Source: Sarcocystis neurona (taxonomy: Eukaryota; Apicomplexa; Conoidasida; Eucoccidiorida; Sarcocystidae). Taken from it: a DNA stretch of 64,000 bases. The stretch lies in the NCBI GenBank assembly GCA_000727475.1, contig KL647308.1:1793323-1857322 (forward strand). The letters are read 5' to 3'. This document shows, piece after piece, positions 32,366 to 44,300 of this stretch (the first letter of the stretch is position 1; the number at the start of each line of letters is the position of its first letter). A program made the translations under genes and the position numbers. A model generated the notes under the pieces. That model was not told the origin of the DNA. It worked only from the letters and a program-made list of their open reading frames with translations, and did not search any database.

Positions 32366-33353
32366 CACACACAGACGTCTTTCTCCCAGTGCCCATGCTG
32401 CCCATGCGTACTCTCATCTGCAGTCCTATTTCTCGGGCAGCACCTGACCATGATGTCCCGCTGCCGCTGCTGCTGCCTGACGAATTTTTGTTTTTTTTTT
32501 TCCCCGGTCTTCTGTTTACGCTGGCGCTCTCCCAGCATACCTGTGCAGTTTTCGTTCGGTAGCGCGGCCGTTCATGTTCACCCTGCGCCCTACTCAGCGC
32601 CAGCTTTCGCGTTCTGCTGCGGTTCCTCCTGCAGAGATTGATCCTCGTTTAGCCCTCCTCGCACTACACCTATGAATACTCTGCTTCAATGTGTTGTTCG
32701 GTGAAACCCTGGGCAACTACATACACATATTGGTGTGTACCCGTCAACGTGTGATTTGCGTTTAAGTACATATATACGTGCACCACATGTGAGCACGTAT
32801 GCAAATACTTATCACTTCATACATGAGACCATGCAAGTCCACACGGATCTATGTGCACACGTGTGTCTACTTCTTAGTCCACAGCGTTGTCGCCGTGCTG
32901 TGGCACCGGTACGATGGAGAGAATTCTGCAGTGGTGTACATTTGTATACGAAAGTGTAATTTGGGCATCCCGGCACCGGCTTAGTAACGTGTGGATCAAC
33001 CGCAGAGTTGTGGAATGTACAGAGGGTAGCTTCTTCGAAATGCATGTCTACGGTTCCTCTTCTGATTGATCTTTTTCTGCCCTGCCGTATTCTTAAGGTC
33101 TTTAGGCCCTTCATTCTTCCTGTCTAATTTTGCTCCACAGACTCTCTCCTCTTTGTTGCCCACCGTCTCAGTTCTCCACTTCTGTCCTTCCCTGTTTGTC
33201 TCCTCTCCTGTTTGTCGTGGTTTCGCATGCTTATTCTCTCCTTTTTCCCTCCTCCTTCTCCGACGACTATTCTCCAGTGTCAACTGGGCAAGCTGCGTTG
33301 GCCGCAGCAGCAAGTGACTGGGCCTATCTTTAGTGAGGTGACGACCCTACACT
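32366..33353. other. spacer with pyrimidine-rich tracts
   Basis: CT-rich tracts at about 32,450-32,520 and 33,060-33,290 make long Leu/Ser/Phe ORFs on + and Lys/Arg/Glu ORFs on minus. Neither is taken as a gene. Confidence 0.35.
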
Positions 33354-33535
33354 CTAGCTTGAGACGTTTTGCGTCGTCAAGCCACTGGCGATCTTCTGCG
33401 TGTCTAAGGCTGCACCTGTGTCATGCTCATTTACGTGTTCCTTATTAATGAGTCCACGCACCGCTGGATCCACATCGTTGTCCCTGCCCAAGTCGAAAAC
33501 TAAAGTCTGTGCTCCTTTATAGTTAATCGCTCCTA
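33354..33535 (-). CDS. candidate terminal exon
   Basis: Follows a possible acceptor TGCCTTCTAG. Reads GAINYKGAQTLVFDLGRD, NDVDPAVRGLINKEHVNEHD and TGAALDTQKIASGLTTQN before a TAG stop. The composition looks like a soluble protein. Upstream exons were not identified, and the + strand is also partly open. No family is recognised. Confidence 0.3.
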
Positions 33536-33867
33536 GAAGGCAGTACGGATGCGCGCTTTCTTTTACAGGCACGCCTCACGTAGCCTCGCTGAAAAGCACC
33601 TGCCACCTACAGTGGTTCCTACGCTGTCGTTGCTTCTATGACGTACCATCTGTCTACCTATATTATTGCTCACGACTTGAGAGTAACGTATTATTTAACA
33701 TACCATCGCAACGTACAAGCCGCAGTAAAAATCATCATAAAAAGACAACAGTACTTGTCAGTGGCTGTCTGTGTGCATCTAAGGCTGTAATATAGAGTGT
33801 TTTCTTCTAAGTCTACTGCTGCTCCTTCTTCTACGTCTTTCGTCTCCTGCCTCCTCCCGTTGGCTAG

Positions 33868-34011
33868 ACGAACAAGGTGGATCAGCACTTTTTGGAGGCA
33901 GCTAGTGTACCAGAGGCATCTACGCAGAAGATGTCACCTATTCGCAGGCACAAGCGAACGTACACGTCGCGTACTGGTGTACCGCACGCAACGACGAACA
34001 TGCGAAAATGA
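33868..34011 (+). CDS. candidate terminal exon
   Basis: Preceded by a strong pyrimidine tract ending TTGGCTAG. Reads NKVDQHFLEAASVPEASTQK then MSPIRRHKRTYTSRTGVPH before a TGA. The tract argues for the + strand here, since the minus-strand reading of it is an Arg/Glu-rich artefact. Upstream exons are unknown. Confidence 0.3.
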   Translation, partial: TNKVDQHFLEAASVPEASTQKMSPIRRHKRTYTSRTGVPHATTNMRK

Positions 34012-36703
34012 CTACAACGGCAGTATGAGTTCCATAGTTGAAGTCAGAGAAGATATCCATGTGTAGACAGCGGTGTGACGGCACTACCGAACGGTGACGG
34101 ATGGTAAGTATATATAAAGGGGTAGCCGCTCAGGTCCGCGCAACTCGCTAAAATTTAGTGCGTCGTTAAAAAGAGGGGACACGATCACACAGAACATGAA
34201 GCAACCAGGTGTGCACATCCATTGTCAGATACATGCCCACACACACGCACAAGACCCGAAAGAAAGCGTGTACAGTCACGCAGGTCCAGCAAAAAAGGAG
34301 AAGTACGTGGTAATATTTGTCTCAGCTGTGTCCGAATGTTTATTCGTGGAATCCGTAGGTGCACAAATCAGAAATATGCTGGTGTCCGCAATGTGTCCGT
34401 AATACGGACTACCAAGTTTAGATATAGGACATGCTGCTGTTGCTGATATTGCTCCCTCAGATTTTTAAACTGTTTCTGTCCCTACAATCCCCGTCGTCGC
34501 TGACCACATCGAGGTCTGATTGATCAGCGCCACGTCTTTGCCGTCTACATCATCAAGTATGTGCTACTCCCCCGCATAACGCACAGCTGTGAAAGACTTC
34601 CTCCATGTGCACACGGCTGCGAAGCTGCACGTCCGTTCGTGCTTTAGCGCACTCTGCAGAGTGGCTTCAGACGTGTTTGTTTCGACGGTTTCCGGTACAA
34701 AGCAGTTGAGGACGTTGCATGTTACCGACGTGCCTTCCGAGTGGATCTCTCCTCCTCGAGGGGCCCGTTGAGCCTCCGCGTCTCAATCGACGTGCAGCTG
34801 CACGTTTCTGTGTGCAACCGCCCGTTTACTGACGCCTACGTGTGTCCCCTGTCACGTAAGTAAAAGCGGGGAGCAGGAGACACCCTTGCGTCGGAAGCGA
34901 GTAGACGACGGAAAAGCTCACCATCTGCGGCGTTCGTCCGTGGTTCAGCCAAAGGCACATTCTGCGCAGTTCTGGGCTTTCTAGTAGATTGTTCGAAGCG
35001 TTTGGGCAAGCGCAGATTCTGCAAGTGGGTACACCCTGCATGCGTGGCCAACAAGATTGTATACACGGTGTGTGCAGGCGTCCAGGTTAACGCGACATAT
35101 GAACCGCATGGCCGCACATCTATGGACGTGCGTGGCGCATGCACCCCTGCAGCAGACGGACAATCTTAAAAAAAGTAATATATATATATATATGCACACA
35201 GATGTATATATGTTACTTTTTGTCTTGTACAGCCCCAGTACCTGCGGACCCCACTTTAAAACAAACATGACCACGGACTGCGCGTCCTGTAGGCGCAGGA
35301 CTCAGTCGCACTCTTGGAGTGAGTTTACGTCGATACGCAAGATAACGTAAACATGCAGCTCAGCCTGACACACGAATGATGCGACTGCATGTTCATATGC
35401 GCAGTGCACGTCAGTAAGCACATAGCTACCTTCCGCTTGCCCTCCACAGTTCACCACCCGCAAGAGAAGTACGTTTACGAGTTCTCACGTTGTCACACGG
35501 GTATCAGCACGTGTGCTCTTTTCTGTGGATGCTGCGGGCAGCTTGCCTTGACCCTTACCTGTAATTACACCTCTTTGGAACACCTGTGTATACTTTTCAT
35601 TTTTGGTGGCTGCGGGTCACGTACCGCAGACCTGCGCAGTGAGGCGTGTGCCGTTCTTTCCGTGACGTCGTAAGCTCATCACTTCAGACAAAAAAACATA
35701 CGTGCAGAAACGCGCACTCGTAGGCAGAGCTCAAGGTAGGGCGCTTGCTCAACTTCCGACTGTATTACACACGCATATTTGTGCACCACACAATAATCAT
35801 CTCCCAAAAGCGGACTGTTGTCAAGAATAGGCGTGTGTGTCACTCAAGCTGCTGGAGACCCGTGCCGCTGCCTTTGTTGGTGGTGTTTCTTTAGTCTCGT
35901 TTGCACCGACGTGTGTGTCTTCCGCAGGGCGCGGTTATTGTTCTCGGCTTTTTTGTAGTCGCCTCTACTTCGTATACGTCATCGTGCTGACTATGCTTGG
36001 CATGCTGCTCCATGTAACCAACTTGCCGTTGTCAGATCACTTGATTACACTCCCGCATTATGTAGACGAGAATATCGGCTTTCCACAAACTTGAGGTCGA
36101 CCCCTGGGACGCGGTCTGGTGAACTCAAAGATATTTACGTTGTCCGCTGCAGGCTGTGGCAGAGGAACATCTGTGTAGGATGACCAGCGTCGGGCTGCTT
36201 CCTTAGAGCGCGTTGTTCTACAGGGGAGCGCTGTTTAGCTCGGTCGTGCTGCAGCTGGTTGGTAGCGTTATACTAACTACGAAGCTTAGCCGTAGTTATC
36301 GCGGCGTAGTAGAACCTGAAGAAGCTTCAACGTAAACAGGTTCCACATGTGGAACGGGACTCCCCGTAGTGGTCTGGTAAATGTCTCAGTGTTGGCCGTA
36401 CCCTGCTGCAAAGGAGACTTCTGTCCAGGAAACATAGGTTGGTGTGTCTTTTTTTTTCTTTCTAATTCGTGTTTCTCCGTATGTTGCTCTTCCTGAGCGA
36501 CAACCAATCCAAAGCTGTGCTTATCTATAGACCGTCGCGGCGTATTAGGGCTCCCCACACGTCAGCGTGTACGGGATTGACAATTGGAACGGAACTACCT
36601 TTTAAGAGTTCGGAAACCTTCCCTTGAGAGTAGCCTGCCGGTTCTGTGGAGCACGCTGTCGAATGTTCTGCTGAACTGTACACTGTCGCGGCTTATCAGG
36701 ACT
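34012..36703. other. spacer, no supported gene
   Basis: Short ORFs on both strands, none with recognisable motifs, and one short TA run near 35,180. A few Cys-containing stretches (for example 35,389-35,673 on +) could hide exons that I cannot confirm. Confidence 0.3.
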
Positions 36704-39700
36704 TCAAACTATTTCGTCGTATATGGGCTCGTCATGTGAGGGAAGGCTGCCTCCTGGTGGGCTCGAGGGTTTCTGCTTTGCGCCTCCACGTCGCTGCAGA
36801 CGAGAGTTCTGCGTCGGAGAAGTAGCAACCTGCATCCGGGTAGTCGCCCGTTGTTTCTGCATTCCGGTATCCTTCTGATCCTGAGACAAATGCTGTTCAC
36901 TTATTTGCTGAACTGCAGACTTTTGCGGTGTATGAGAACTTTCACATACGTCATCGTATATGGGGTCGGCGTCTCGAACGTGGCTGCCTCCAAGTGGGCT
37001 CGAAAATTCCTCACTTGCCGCTGCATGTCTTTGCAGAGGAGAGTTTTGCTTCGAAGAAGTAGCGTCCGGCATCTGGCTAGTCGCTCCTTGCTTCTGTTCT
37101 CCACTACCCTGCTGAACCTTGGTTCCGTGCTCTCCGCTAATTTGCTGAGCTGTAGACTTCTGTTGTGTAGGAGAACTTCCCTCCACTTTATCGTATATGG
37201 GGTCGGCATCTTGAACGAGACTGTCTCCAGGTGGGCTCAAGGATTTCTTACCTGCGGTTCCACGTCGCTGCGGAGGAGTGTTCTGCGTCGGAGAAGTAGC
37301 AACCTGCATCCGGGTAGTCGCCCGTTGTTTCTGCATTCCGGTGTCCTTCTGATCCTGAGACAAAGGCTCTCCACTTATTTGCTGAACTGCAGACTTTTGC
37401 GGTGTATGAGAACTTTCACATACGTCATCGTATATGGGGTCGGCGTCTCGAACGTGGCTGCCTCCAAGTGGGCTCGAAAATTCCTCACTTGCCGCTGCAT
37501 GTCTTTGCAGAGGAGAGTTTTGCTTCGAAGAAGTAGCGTCCGGCATCTGGCTAGTCGCTCCTTGCTTCTGTTCTCCACTACCCTGCTGAACCTTGGTTCC
37601 GTGCTCTTCGCTAATTTGCTGAGCTGTAGACTTCTGTGGTGTAGGAGAACTTTCACATACGTCATCGTATGTGGGGTCGGCGTTTTGAACAAGACTCCCT
37701 CCAAGTGGGCTCGGGGATTCCTCACTTGCAGCTGCACGTCGCCGTTGTGCAGGCTTGCGCCTGGGACCAATAGTTGCATAGATCTGTTTCACCAGCCATG
37801 ACATCTGACGTCGACAACTTTTCTGCTGCTCCTGGCGAGCACGCCATTCTTTACGTGTTTCAACTGTAGGTTGCTGTTCTGTATTCGGGCTTTGAAGAGG
37901 CTTGTGATATAAGAGCTTGGTGTCGGAAATCGGAGTACACCCTGAGTTGTGTGGTATTGACGTCACCTTCCTGAAGACGGCCTTGTCCCTGCATAAGGTA
38001 TACGGCCAGATGTGTACTCTTCCAAAATTAGTTCCTTTTCCTTCCACTCCATGCCAAACGAGCTGAGACACCTCGACCGGTACAGCTCATGTGTTTGCGT
38101 TGAAAACATGTGTGTGGAGATGACACATGGACACCACTCCCGACAGCACACACACGCTCTGATGCCGGCACAGCAGTGGAGCCTTATAGTTGAGGCAATT
38201 ATAGTAGTAGTACAGTAGTTGTATCGATGTGCTGTACACTGAAGGCAACGCTTACTACTGTGTAAGCAGACGGTCCAGTACAAAGACAGCAACCGAAGGG
38301 ATCACGCGTGCAGGTTAGATGAAATGAATGCAGCTAGTAGCGAAGCGAGACATTGCAGAAAGCAGAACACATATCCGGTGGAATCTATTCCTGCGTAGCA
38401 AGTCGTCCTTCGCACATCACGCCGAACTGACAAAGCGGAGCCCACCGTTTTCTGGGTTATTCACGCTGCCTATTTCTAGCTACCTCTCCAGTGCACGTCA
38501 AATGTTGCTAACTCTACCTACACATGTGCGGACTTTCTTATGTGTATGCCTTTCATGAAGTGTTCCCGCACGCGTTATAACATGCGCAGCTCCCACCAAC
38601 CGACGGTTTGACGAACACTTATTCGCGCGTTTTTAGCATACGTCTGCATCGGGTACGCACATGTAGTAAAGGCTTGATTCGTGAGCAACTACGCAGAACT
38701 GGTAGCCATTTGGGTAGGCGCCGCTATACGGCGGCACGACAAAAATAAATCCTGTTCTAGCACGTCGCGCGCTAGCGCAGTCAGTGTGGTGCCGGTTTCG
38801 TGGCTGGTTTCGCTGCGAATATACTCGTGTGCGTACGTACGCCAACTTGTTCACAAGCAAGCAGTGATGCAAGCTAACGTGTTGACAAGTGTACGTGCCC
38901 AAGCTAAAACGCTCGGGCTTCTTGCAAGCAGTGATGCAAGCTAACGTGTTGACAAGTGTACGTGCCCAAGCTAAAACGCTCGGGCTTCTTGCAAGCAGTG
39001 ATGCAAGCTAACGTGTTGACAAGTGTACGTGCCCAAGCTAAAACGCTCGGGCTTCTTTGTGAACGCGCTGGCCACACGTGTACACCATACTGCTGCGTAA
39101 TCAAGTCAAGAACAAACCTACGCTTTATGCAGCTACGGAGGGTGGAATTGTGTCCGGAGCCACTTGTAAATGCTGTGCACTGCCCTTTATTACTCATTGC
39201 TTTGCTATTACATAGATGCATAATGCAGAGGACTACAACGAATTCAATCCACGGTGTGGCAGATGCTAATCAGGTACATCATATACACTCTTCGCCCCCG
39301 ATTCATTCTCTTTCGCATAAGTTTGTCCTGGAAACGACTGCGTCCAGGTAGCCGTCTTTAGCTGTGCAACCAACTAACTGTACGCGACGCATACAATTCC
39401 CGTTCTCTACCTACTTCCACCTTCACGTTGTAAGGTTCGATTTCCTTTCCTTTGTCACCACACTCGGGTACTGCGTACGCACTGCGAATGTCGACGTCAA
39501 CACTTAAGAATTTTACGTAACAACCCAGTCTTATATGCCCCGGTCATCAAGAAGGACTCATTTTCCACTACAGTCCTCCTTTTCAGTATTGCACGGTGTC
39601 GCCTTGCCGTCGCTTACCCCTCTTTCATTAAGCTTTGCGTCAGAGGTGCGTCTCCATCGCTACGAAGAGAGTCACACGGAAGTTCTCCGCAGAAAAGGTA

Positions 39701-40498
39701 CACTTTTTCGAGCCATCCCGGAGGTCGCTCTGAGATAAGCGATTCTATGGATCTACGCGAACGTCCTAACACGAATTCCGCTCCGTCTGGCAGCCGCCTG
39801 GTCGGAGGAGGTGAAGGATCCGCGCAAGGCACACTAGCACACGAGAGAGACTGCACAGGCGATGATGGACGCGGACAGGGGGCAGCGTCAACATTACTAG
39901 GAGGCCGAAGAAGCACGGAAGCGTTTCTCACAGGCGGGCTCGACAGCTTACGAAGAAGCACGGGACTGTTTTCTGCAGGCGGGCTGGACGGAGAACCTGC
40001 AGCCTGCCATCGAGAAAAACGTTGTCCTGGCGCGCGGCGGGGAAAGGTGGAAACAGAAGAACTGTATGTACTATCCACTGACTGTCGTCCGGCACGTGCG
40101 AAAGCGGCACCCTCCTGCCACCCTGCCGGAGTACAAGTACGCACACACTCGTACGCTTCTCTGGATGCTACTTGCGCTACAGGTTTTGTTGTGACTCGTT
40201 GATCAACTGGATGTACCTTTGGTTGTCGAGGAGTGGAACCTCCTTTGTTTGAGGACTGAAAGGAAGCGGCTGCACCTGCTCGTTTCAAGACTGCACGGTC
40301 CCAAACGTCACGGAGGTCCTTGACGGAAACGTGTGGTTGCCCCTCGTTTTCTTGGTTCGCTCGCGCTGCGCCAGCAGGTGCTGTGAAGCGGCAACTGCAG
40401 CAGAGCAGCGCCAGCACAAGTGGCCAGCCACAAGGTGCCGTGCTGGCTGCTTTAGCAGTGGATGGCGCCGAGCGGCACACGGTTCCCTTCTGCATCAT
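36704..40498 (-). CDS. secreted tandem-repeat tyrosine-motif (EPIYA-like) protein B, two exons
   Basis: Proposed exons are complement(39618-40498) and complement(36704-37760), total 645 residues. The donor is GAGGG|GTAAGC and the acceptor TTGGTCCCAG|G, with phase kept (GG|G) as in protein A. Exon 1 has a signal-peptide-like core GWPLVLALLCCS (residues about 24-35), VSVKDLRDVWDRAVLKRAG, Pro/Ser-rich repeats and RRLPD (234-238), which fits the RRLxx pattern of Toxoplasma export sites. Exon 2 is five repeats of about 79 residues. Each of the first four carries (D)P(I/T)YD(D/K)V (Y325, 404, 483, 562), and the protein ends EPIYDEIV (Y641). Acceptors at 37,817 or 37,890 would also keep phase and add up to 43 residues, including QIYATI. 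Function is inferred as for protein A. Confidence 0.7.
36937..37720 (-). repeat. coding tandem repeat, 237-bp unit, with a near-identical 474-bp double unit
   Basis: The motif codon CGTATATGGGGTC (+ strand) recurs every 235-240 bp. Units 2 and 4 are nearly identical over more than 200 bp at 474 bp distance (exactly 158 codons), which indicates recent duplication or gene conversion of a two-unit block inside exon 2 of protein B. Confidence 0.88.
37761..39617 (-). other. intron of protein B gene with a 67-bp triplicate
   Basis: GTAAGC donor and CCCAG acceptor, 1.86 kb. Contains the 67-bp tandem repeat and a TAG-like run near 38,200. No independent gene is supported. Confidence 0.55.
38861..39060. 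repeat. 67-bp tandem repeat, three copies
   Basis: Copies start at 38,861, 38,928 and 38,995, each beginning GCAGTGATGCAAGCTAACGT and ending GCTCGGGCTTCTTGCAA; they are virtually identical. Confidence 0.92.
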
Positions 40499-40504
40499 GA
40501 GGAA

Positions 40505-43212
40505 ATGGACGAACGAATTTACGGCTTTTTCAAGGACTCATCTGCACGGGTAAGGACGCCACTCTCCTCTCCAAGGACTCTCTGGACACCACCTACGGGC
40601 CGCTGAACACATTCACAGGCACTTTTCGAGGGACGCCCGGCACGCCTACGTGAGCGAGACCTGACTTACAGACGATGGAAGATGTGATAACACGTGCTAG
40701 AAAAACTCGATCGAAGCCGGCACAAGAAGCAAGTAAGCTGAGGCTTCGTGAGCGACAACTCGAGAGGCTAGCAGGGAAGTCAAGAGACTTCAAAATGCCC
40801 GACGCTATTCAACCAATACCAAGTACACAGGTTCCCCTTGAGCCTTAGAGTGCCTTTTCAACCTGCGTCTCGAGTGTACAACGTCTCGGAACCGCCGGAC
40901 TACTGTTGTGCCGCTGTCGCCCACGTGACTAAAGGGCTGCCGCCGCTCCACCACCAAGCCTGCGGCGAGCTGCGACGCGCCAAGATGTCCCGCTGGTGCA
41001 GTTTGTCCCGCTGAAGGCGTCCCTAGACGACACTCCTACAACGCGATCATCTTCGCTGGTCTCATCTTTACTGGTCTCTGTGCGTGCACCAGCGACAAAG
41101 TGTCCCAGTGCATAGTTTCAGATGCCTCTGCTTCTGTGTGTAGCAAAGTGTTCAGCTTTGTTCTTTGTGGCAACACCCTGTATCATGCGCGACCGTGGAA
41201 GAACAGACTGGGGTGACCACCTTGGTCCATACAACGTGAAGTCCCCTATTCACCACCCGTCTAGACACCACGAATACATACTAGCGGTACTTAGTACACA
41301 CTGCACAGTCTTACCCTGGTATTCGTGGCCTCAGTGGTCGGAGGAGAATAAGGCTAGTAAAAGCCCAGGGCGTAAACATATTTTTGTGAAGTTGTGGGGT
41401 AAAACAAACCGCGCACGGGAAAAAAGGAAGGTCCTGCGATTCGTATTAAGATGCAGCCAGTGCACCTTGCCGCTCTTGGCTTTTTGTCGTCCATAACAGG
41501 TTTGCTGAGGAAGCAGAAGCGCCTAATCTTACCTTGCGCTGGTTGCGCAAAGGCAAGCGACCCGGTTACTGTAGGAGGAGGCAATGGACTGCTGGTGGAT
41601 TGTGACGCATACTGTCGAGAGGCACCGAATGTAGTACTGGATTGTTAGAGACGCAGTTTCTCTGTGCTTCCTGAGACGGGGTCCGCACCGCATATACCTG
41701 TACACACGAGCAGCATACGCGTTTTCTCCCCTCTTGTCTCGATACTGCGTCAAATTGAGAGGGCCATTAGTATGTATGAGCGGAGAGATTCGAATGTAGA
41801 CGCATTTGTACGGTCCATCGGAATAGATGGCATAAGAGTTATGCAGTCCGCACCCAGACAATCTTGTCACCCTGCGTACACGCAGATGTTTTATAGTGTG
41901 TCTCCACTGTCGAGAGCAGCAGTATGTGCCTGGAAGCGTGACGATCTGGGTGTGAAAATGTGCAAATTCCTGTCATCAGTCATGTTAGCAATGTAGCCTT
42001 TACAACTCTGATTTGCGTTCGAACCACGAACACGGTGTTGTTCAACGGTAGCAGAAGCTCGTAGTTGACGGAAGACGCCTGTGGCTCATAATATGTTTGC
42101 GTCTGTGGAGAATGACTATGTACGATGCTCTGTTTACTACCTCCAACGAAGCAGCATCACGCGGGAAGTGGAAACACCTCACATGGTACGCGTCAGTGTT
42201 ACCCTACAGCCTACAACTGCGAGCAACCACCGGAGCGAAGACTTAGGGACCTGGTTCTTTCAGCAGGTAAGAGCTGTCAACATCTCCCTTGGCAGTATGC
42301 AGCGTATACGTATACGCATATACGTATGCACAAGCGTAGGTACGTGTGTGTGTCCGTTGTACGTATATGCAGTTGTGTGCGTATGTATGTACGTATGGGC
42401 TCATCAGTGTATATGTCTGTCAATATGTACATGAATGCATGTACATCTGTAATGTGCGGATGCATATTTGTTGGTCTGCACTGGCATCGCTTTCCAGCTG
42501 CAGCTACGCATCCTAGAGGAAAAGGCTTCGCGTGAGACGTTGACTATGCTTCGAAAACTGCCGCAGCTAATCCTGCTTAGGGACTCTGTAAAGAAATTGC
42601 TTCAGCGCCGGCACGACTTCGCACGTTACTACTAGCCGTCGTGGAGACAGAGGTGGCCGCGCTCCCCTTCTTGTTGAGGTACGCCTGACACAAAACCAGT
42701 CATGCTCTATATAGGGTGAAAGCTGTTCGGCTTCTCACTGCAAGAGTAGTCCTCACTTACGCTGTTAAGACTTACGCTGCCAAGTCGTTGCTAGTTTACG
42801 ATCGTTGAACACACTGTCATTCAGCATGATGTAAGTAATCTTCATGTATATCTCCCGGTCGCTTATTGGCATCTCAACCCACCGCTGCCGTATGGCCTCT
42901 GGGTGGTTAGAACATATTGACACGAAGGGTGTTAGGAGTGACACGCGTACCGTTGCAAGCTTCCAACGATAACATTCGCCATTTTAGCACGGCGTGAAGT
43001 ACGACGAGCTAACCACTTTTCGAAGAATGGACGCGTTTGATGAGCTGATGGCAAGCGCCATTAAACACTATACGGTAAAGCAGATGCGGGAAGTGGATGC
43101 TGATCCTCTCGAAAAGCTTCTTGCATTACAGAGATGCCGTTGTTTCAGTTCGCTGCAAGCAATACACGTTTCAGCTCTTGAATTCTGGAAACAACAGAAG
43201 AAGAAGTCCTGA
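40505..43212 (+). CDS. unrecognised multi-exon gene with short exons
   Basis: Supported pieces, all compatible in phase 0: 40505-40549 (MDERIYGFFKDSSAR, donor GTAAGG); 40672 to about 40830 (TMEDVITRARKTRSKPAQEA, SKLRLRERQLERLAGKSRDF), acceptor CTTACAG; an exon ending at 42266 (SITREVETPHMVRVSV, DLGTWFFQQ, donor GTAAGA); 42498-42587 (LQLRILEEKASRETLTMLRK, LPQLILLRDS, donor GTAAAG); and 42988-43212 (HGVKYDELTTFRRMDAFDEL, KHYTVKQMREVDADPLEKLL, ending WKQQKKKS). A probable exon near 41,730-41,855 reads SPLVSILRQIERAISMYERR and VDAFVRSIGIDGIRVMQ. The connection across 40,830-42,180 is not resolved. The product would be small, charged and mostly helical. I do not recognise the family. Confidence 0.5.
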
Positions 43213-44300
43213 GTAGGCTGGGTGGTACTCCAGCGTATTGCAGAATTAATCTGCAGGCGTTTCAGGGGCACTCGGAGGCGCCTTGCTCAATTTCGCTCCT
43301 CGATTCGAAGTGTCCCCTGTCCCACTTTGAAAATGACATTCTTATAACCACGGCCCTGCAACATACCTCTATTCTCCTGGCGGAAGTTTATCATTCTACG
43401 CACTTTCGTCAGGTGGTCACACCAAAATCGCGTGCAACATGCCCGGTTGAAGCGCTCTGTATTCACTATCGTTAGTATGTGGTCGCATTCCTCTCACAGC
43501 AATTGTGGCTACCCAACTCTGTGGTTGTTGCGGAAGAACCTGCATCGTCCTCGCTTTCAAGCCGCTTACGCATCGCGTGCAAACTTTTCGGTTGTTCTTT
43601 CCCACTCGGGGACGTGCATACTTCTCGTCCACACGAACGACTGTGCGACGCGACCTTGTCTACTGAGCGTCCTCCTAAATGACGTACTAAAGAAGGCTTC
43701 TTCAATGTATTGAGTGCGTCCGCCGCTTTCAGTCATTGAGTGTGCTCAGGGACGCCAAAGTTTTTGTAGCAATAATGAATGGTCTTTGAAAGCATGATTC
43801 TTTAGAGTTGGTTCAAAACTGCTGCAGAGAATGAACTGTCGTTACACAAATTCTACTGCTGCGATCACGTAAACATACGTATACATTTACGTACACACGC
43901 CTGCACGTGTCTGTAATTACATATGTTTGGCACACATCTGGGGACGCCTGTACACGTTTATTCAGGATCTACAACGTTGGTGCATTACTTTTAGCGTGTA
44001 TACTCCTGGAGGTCGTAAAACTCGAGAAAAACATTTCGGCCTCTACGCAGGTTTCAGTGTAACGTCGACAGAAATTTTATAATTTTCTCGGAGAAAGTAA
44101 AGATATTGGAGGAGAAGATTGCGAGTGCTCTGTCACAGAAGGCAGAGGGGTAAGGAAACGAGGTCAAACTGCAGAAGAAATAACTTTGTCGGGAGTATTC
44201 CAGTCTGCGTGCGCAGTCCTGTTCGACACTGATTCAGACAATCCATACGTAGACCTTCTAGGAATGTACACACCCAAGCCACATGGTATCGAAACTACCT
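43213..44300. other. spacer with a segment open on both strands
   Basis: At 43,432-43,713 the + strand and the minus strand (43,472-43,705, with PSGKEQPKSLHAMRKRLESE) are both open and protein-like, so one short exon may exist. The remainder shows nothing. Confidence 0.3.

Noticed and set aside
38861..39060. CRISPR-like direct repeat
   Set aside because: The three 67-bp units are contiguous with no spacers and the genome is eukaryotic.
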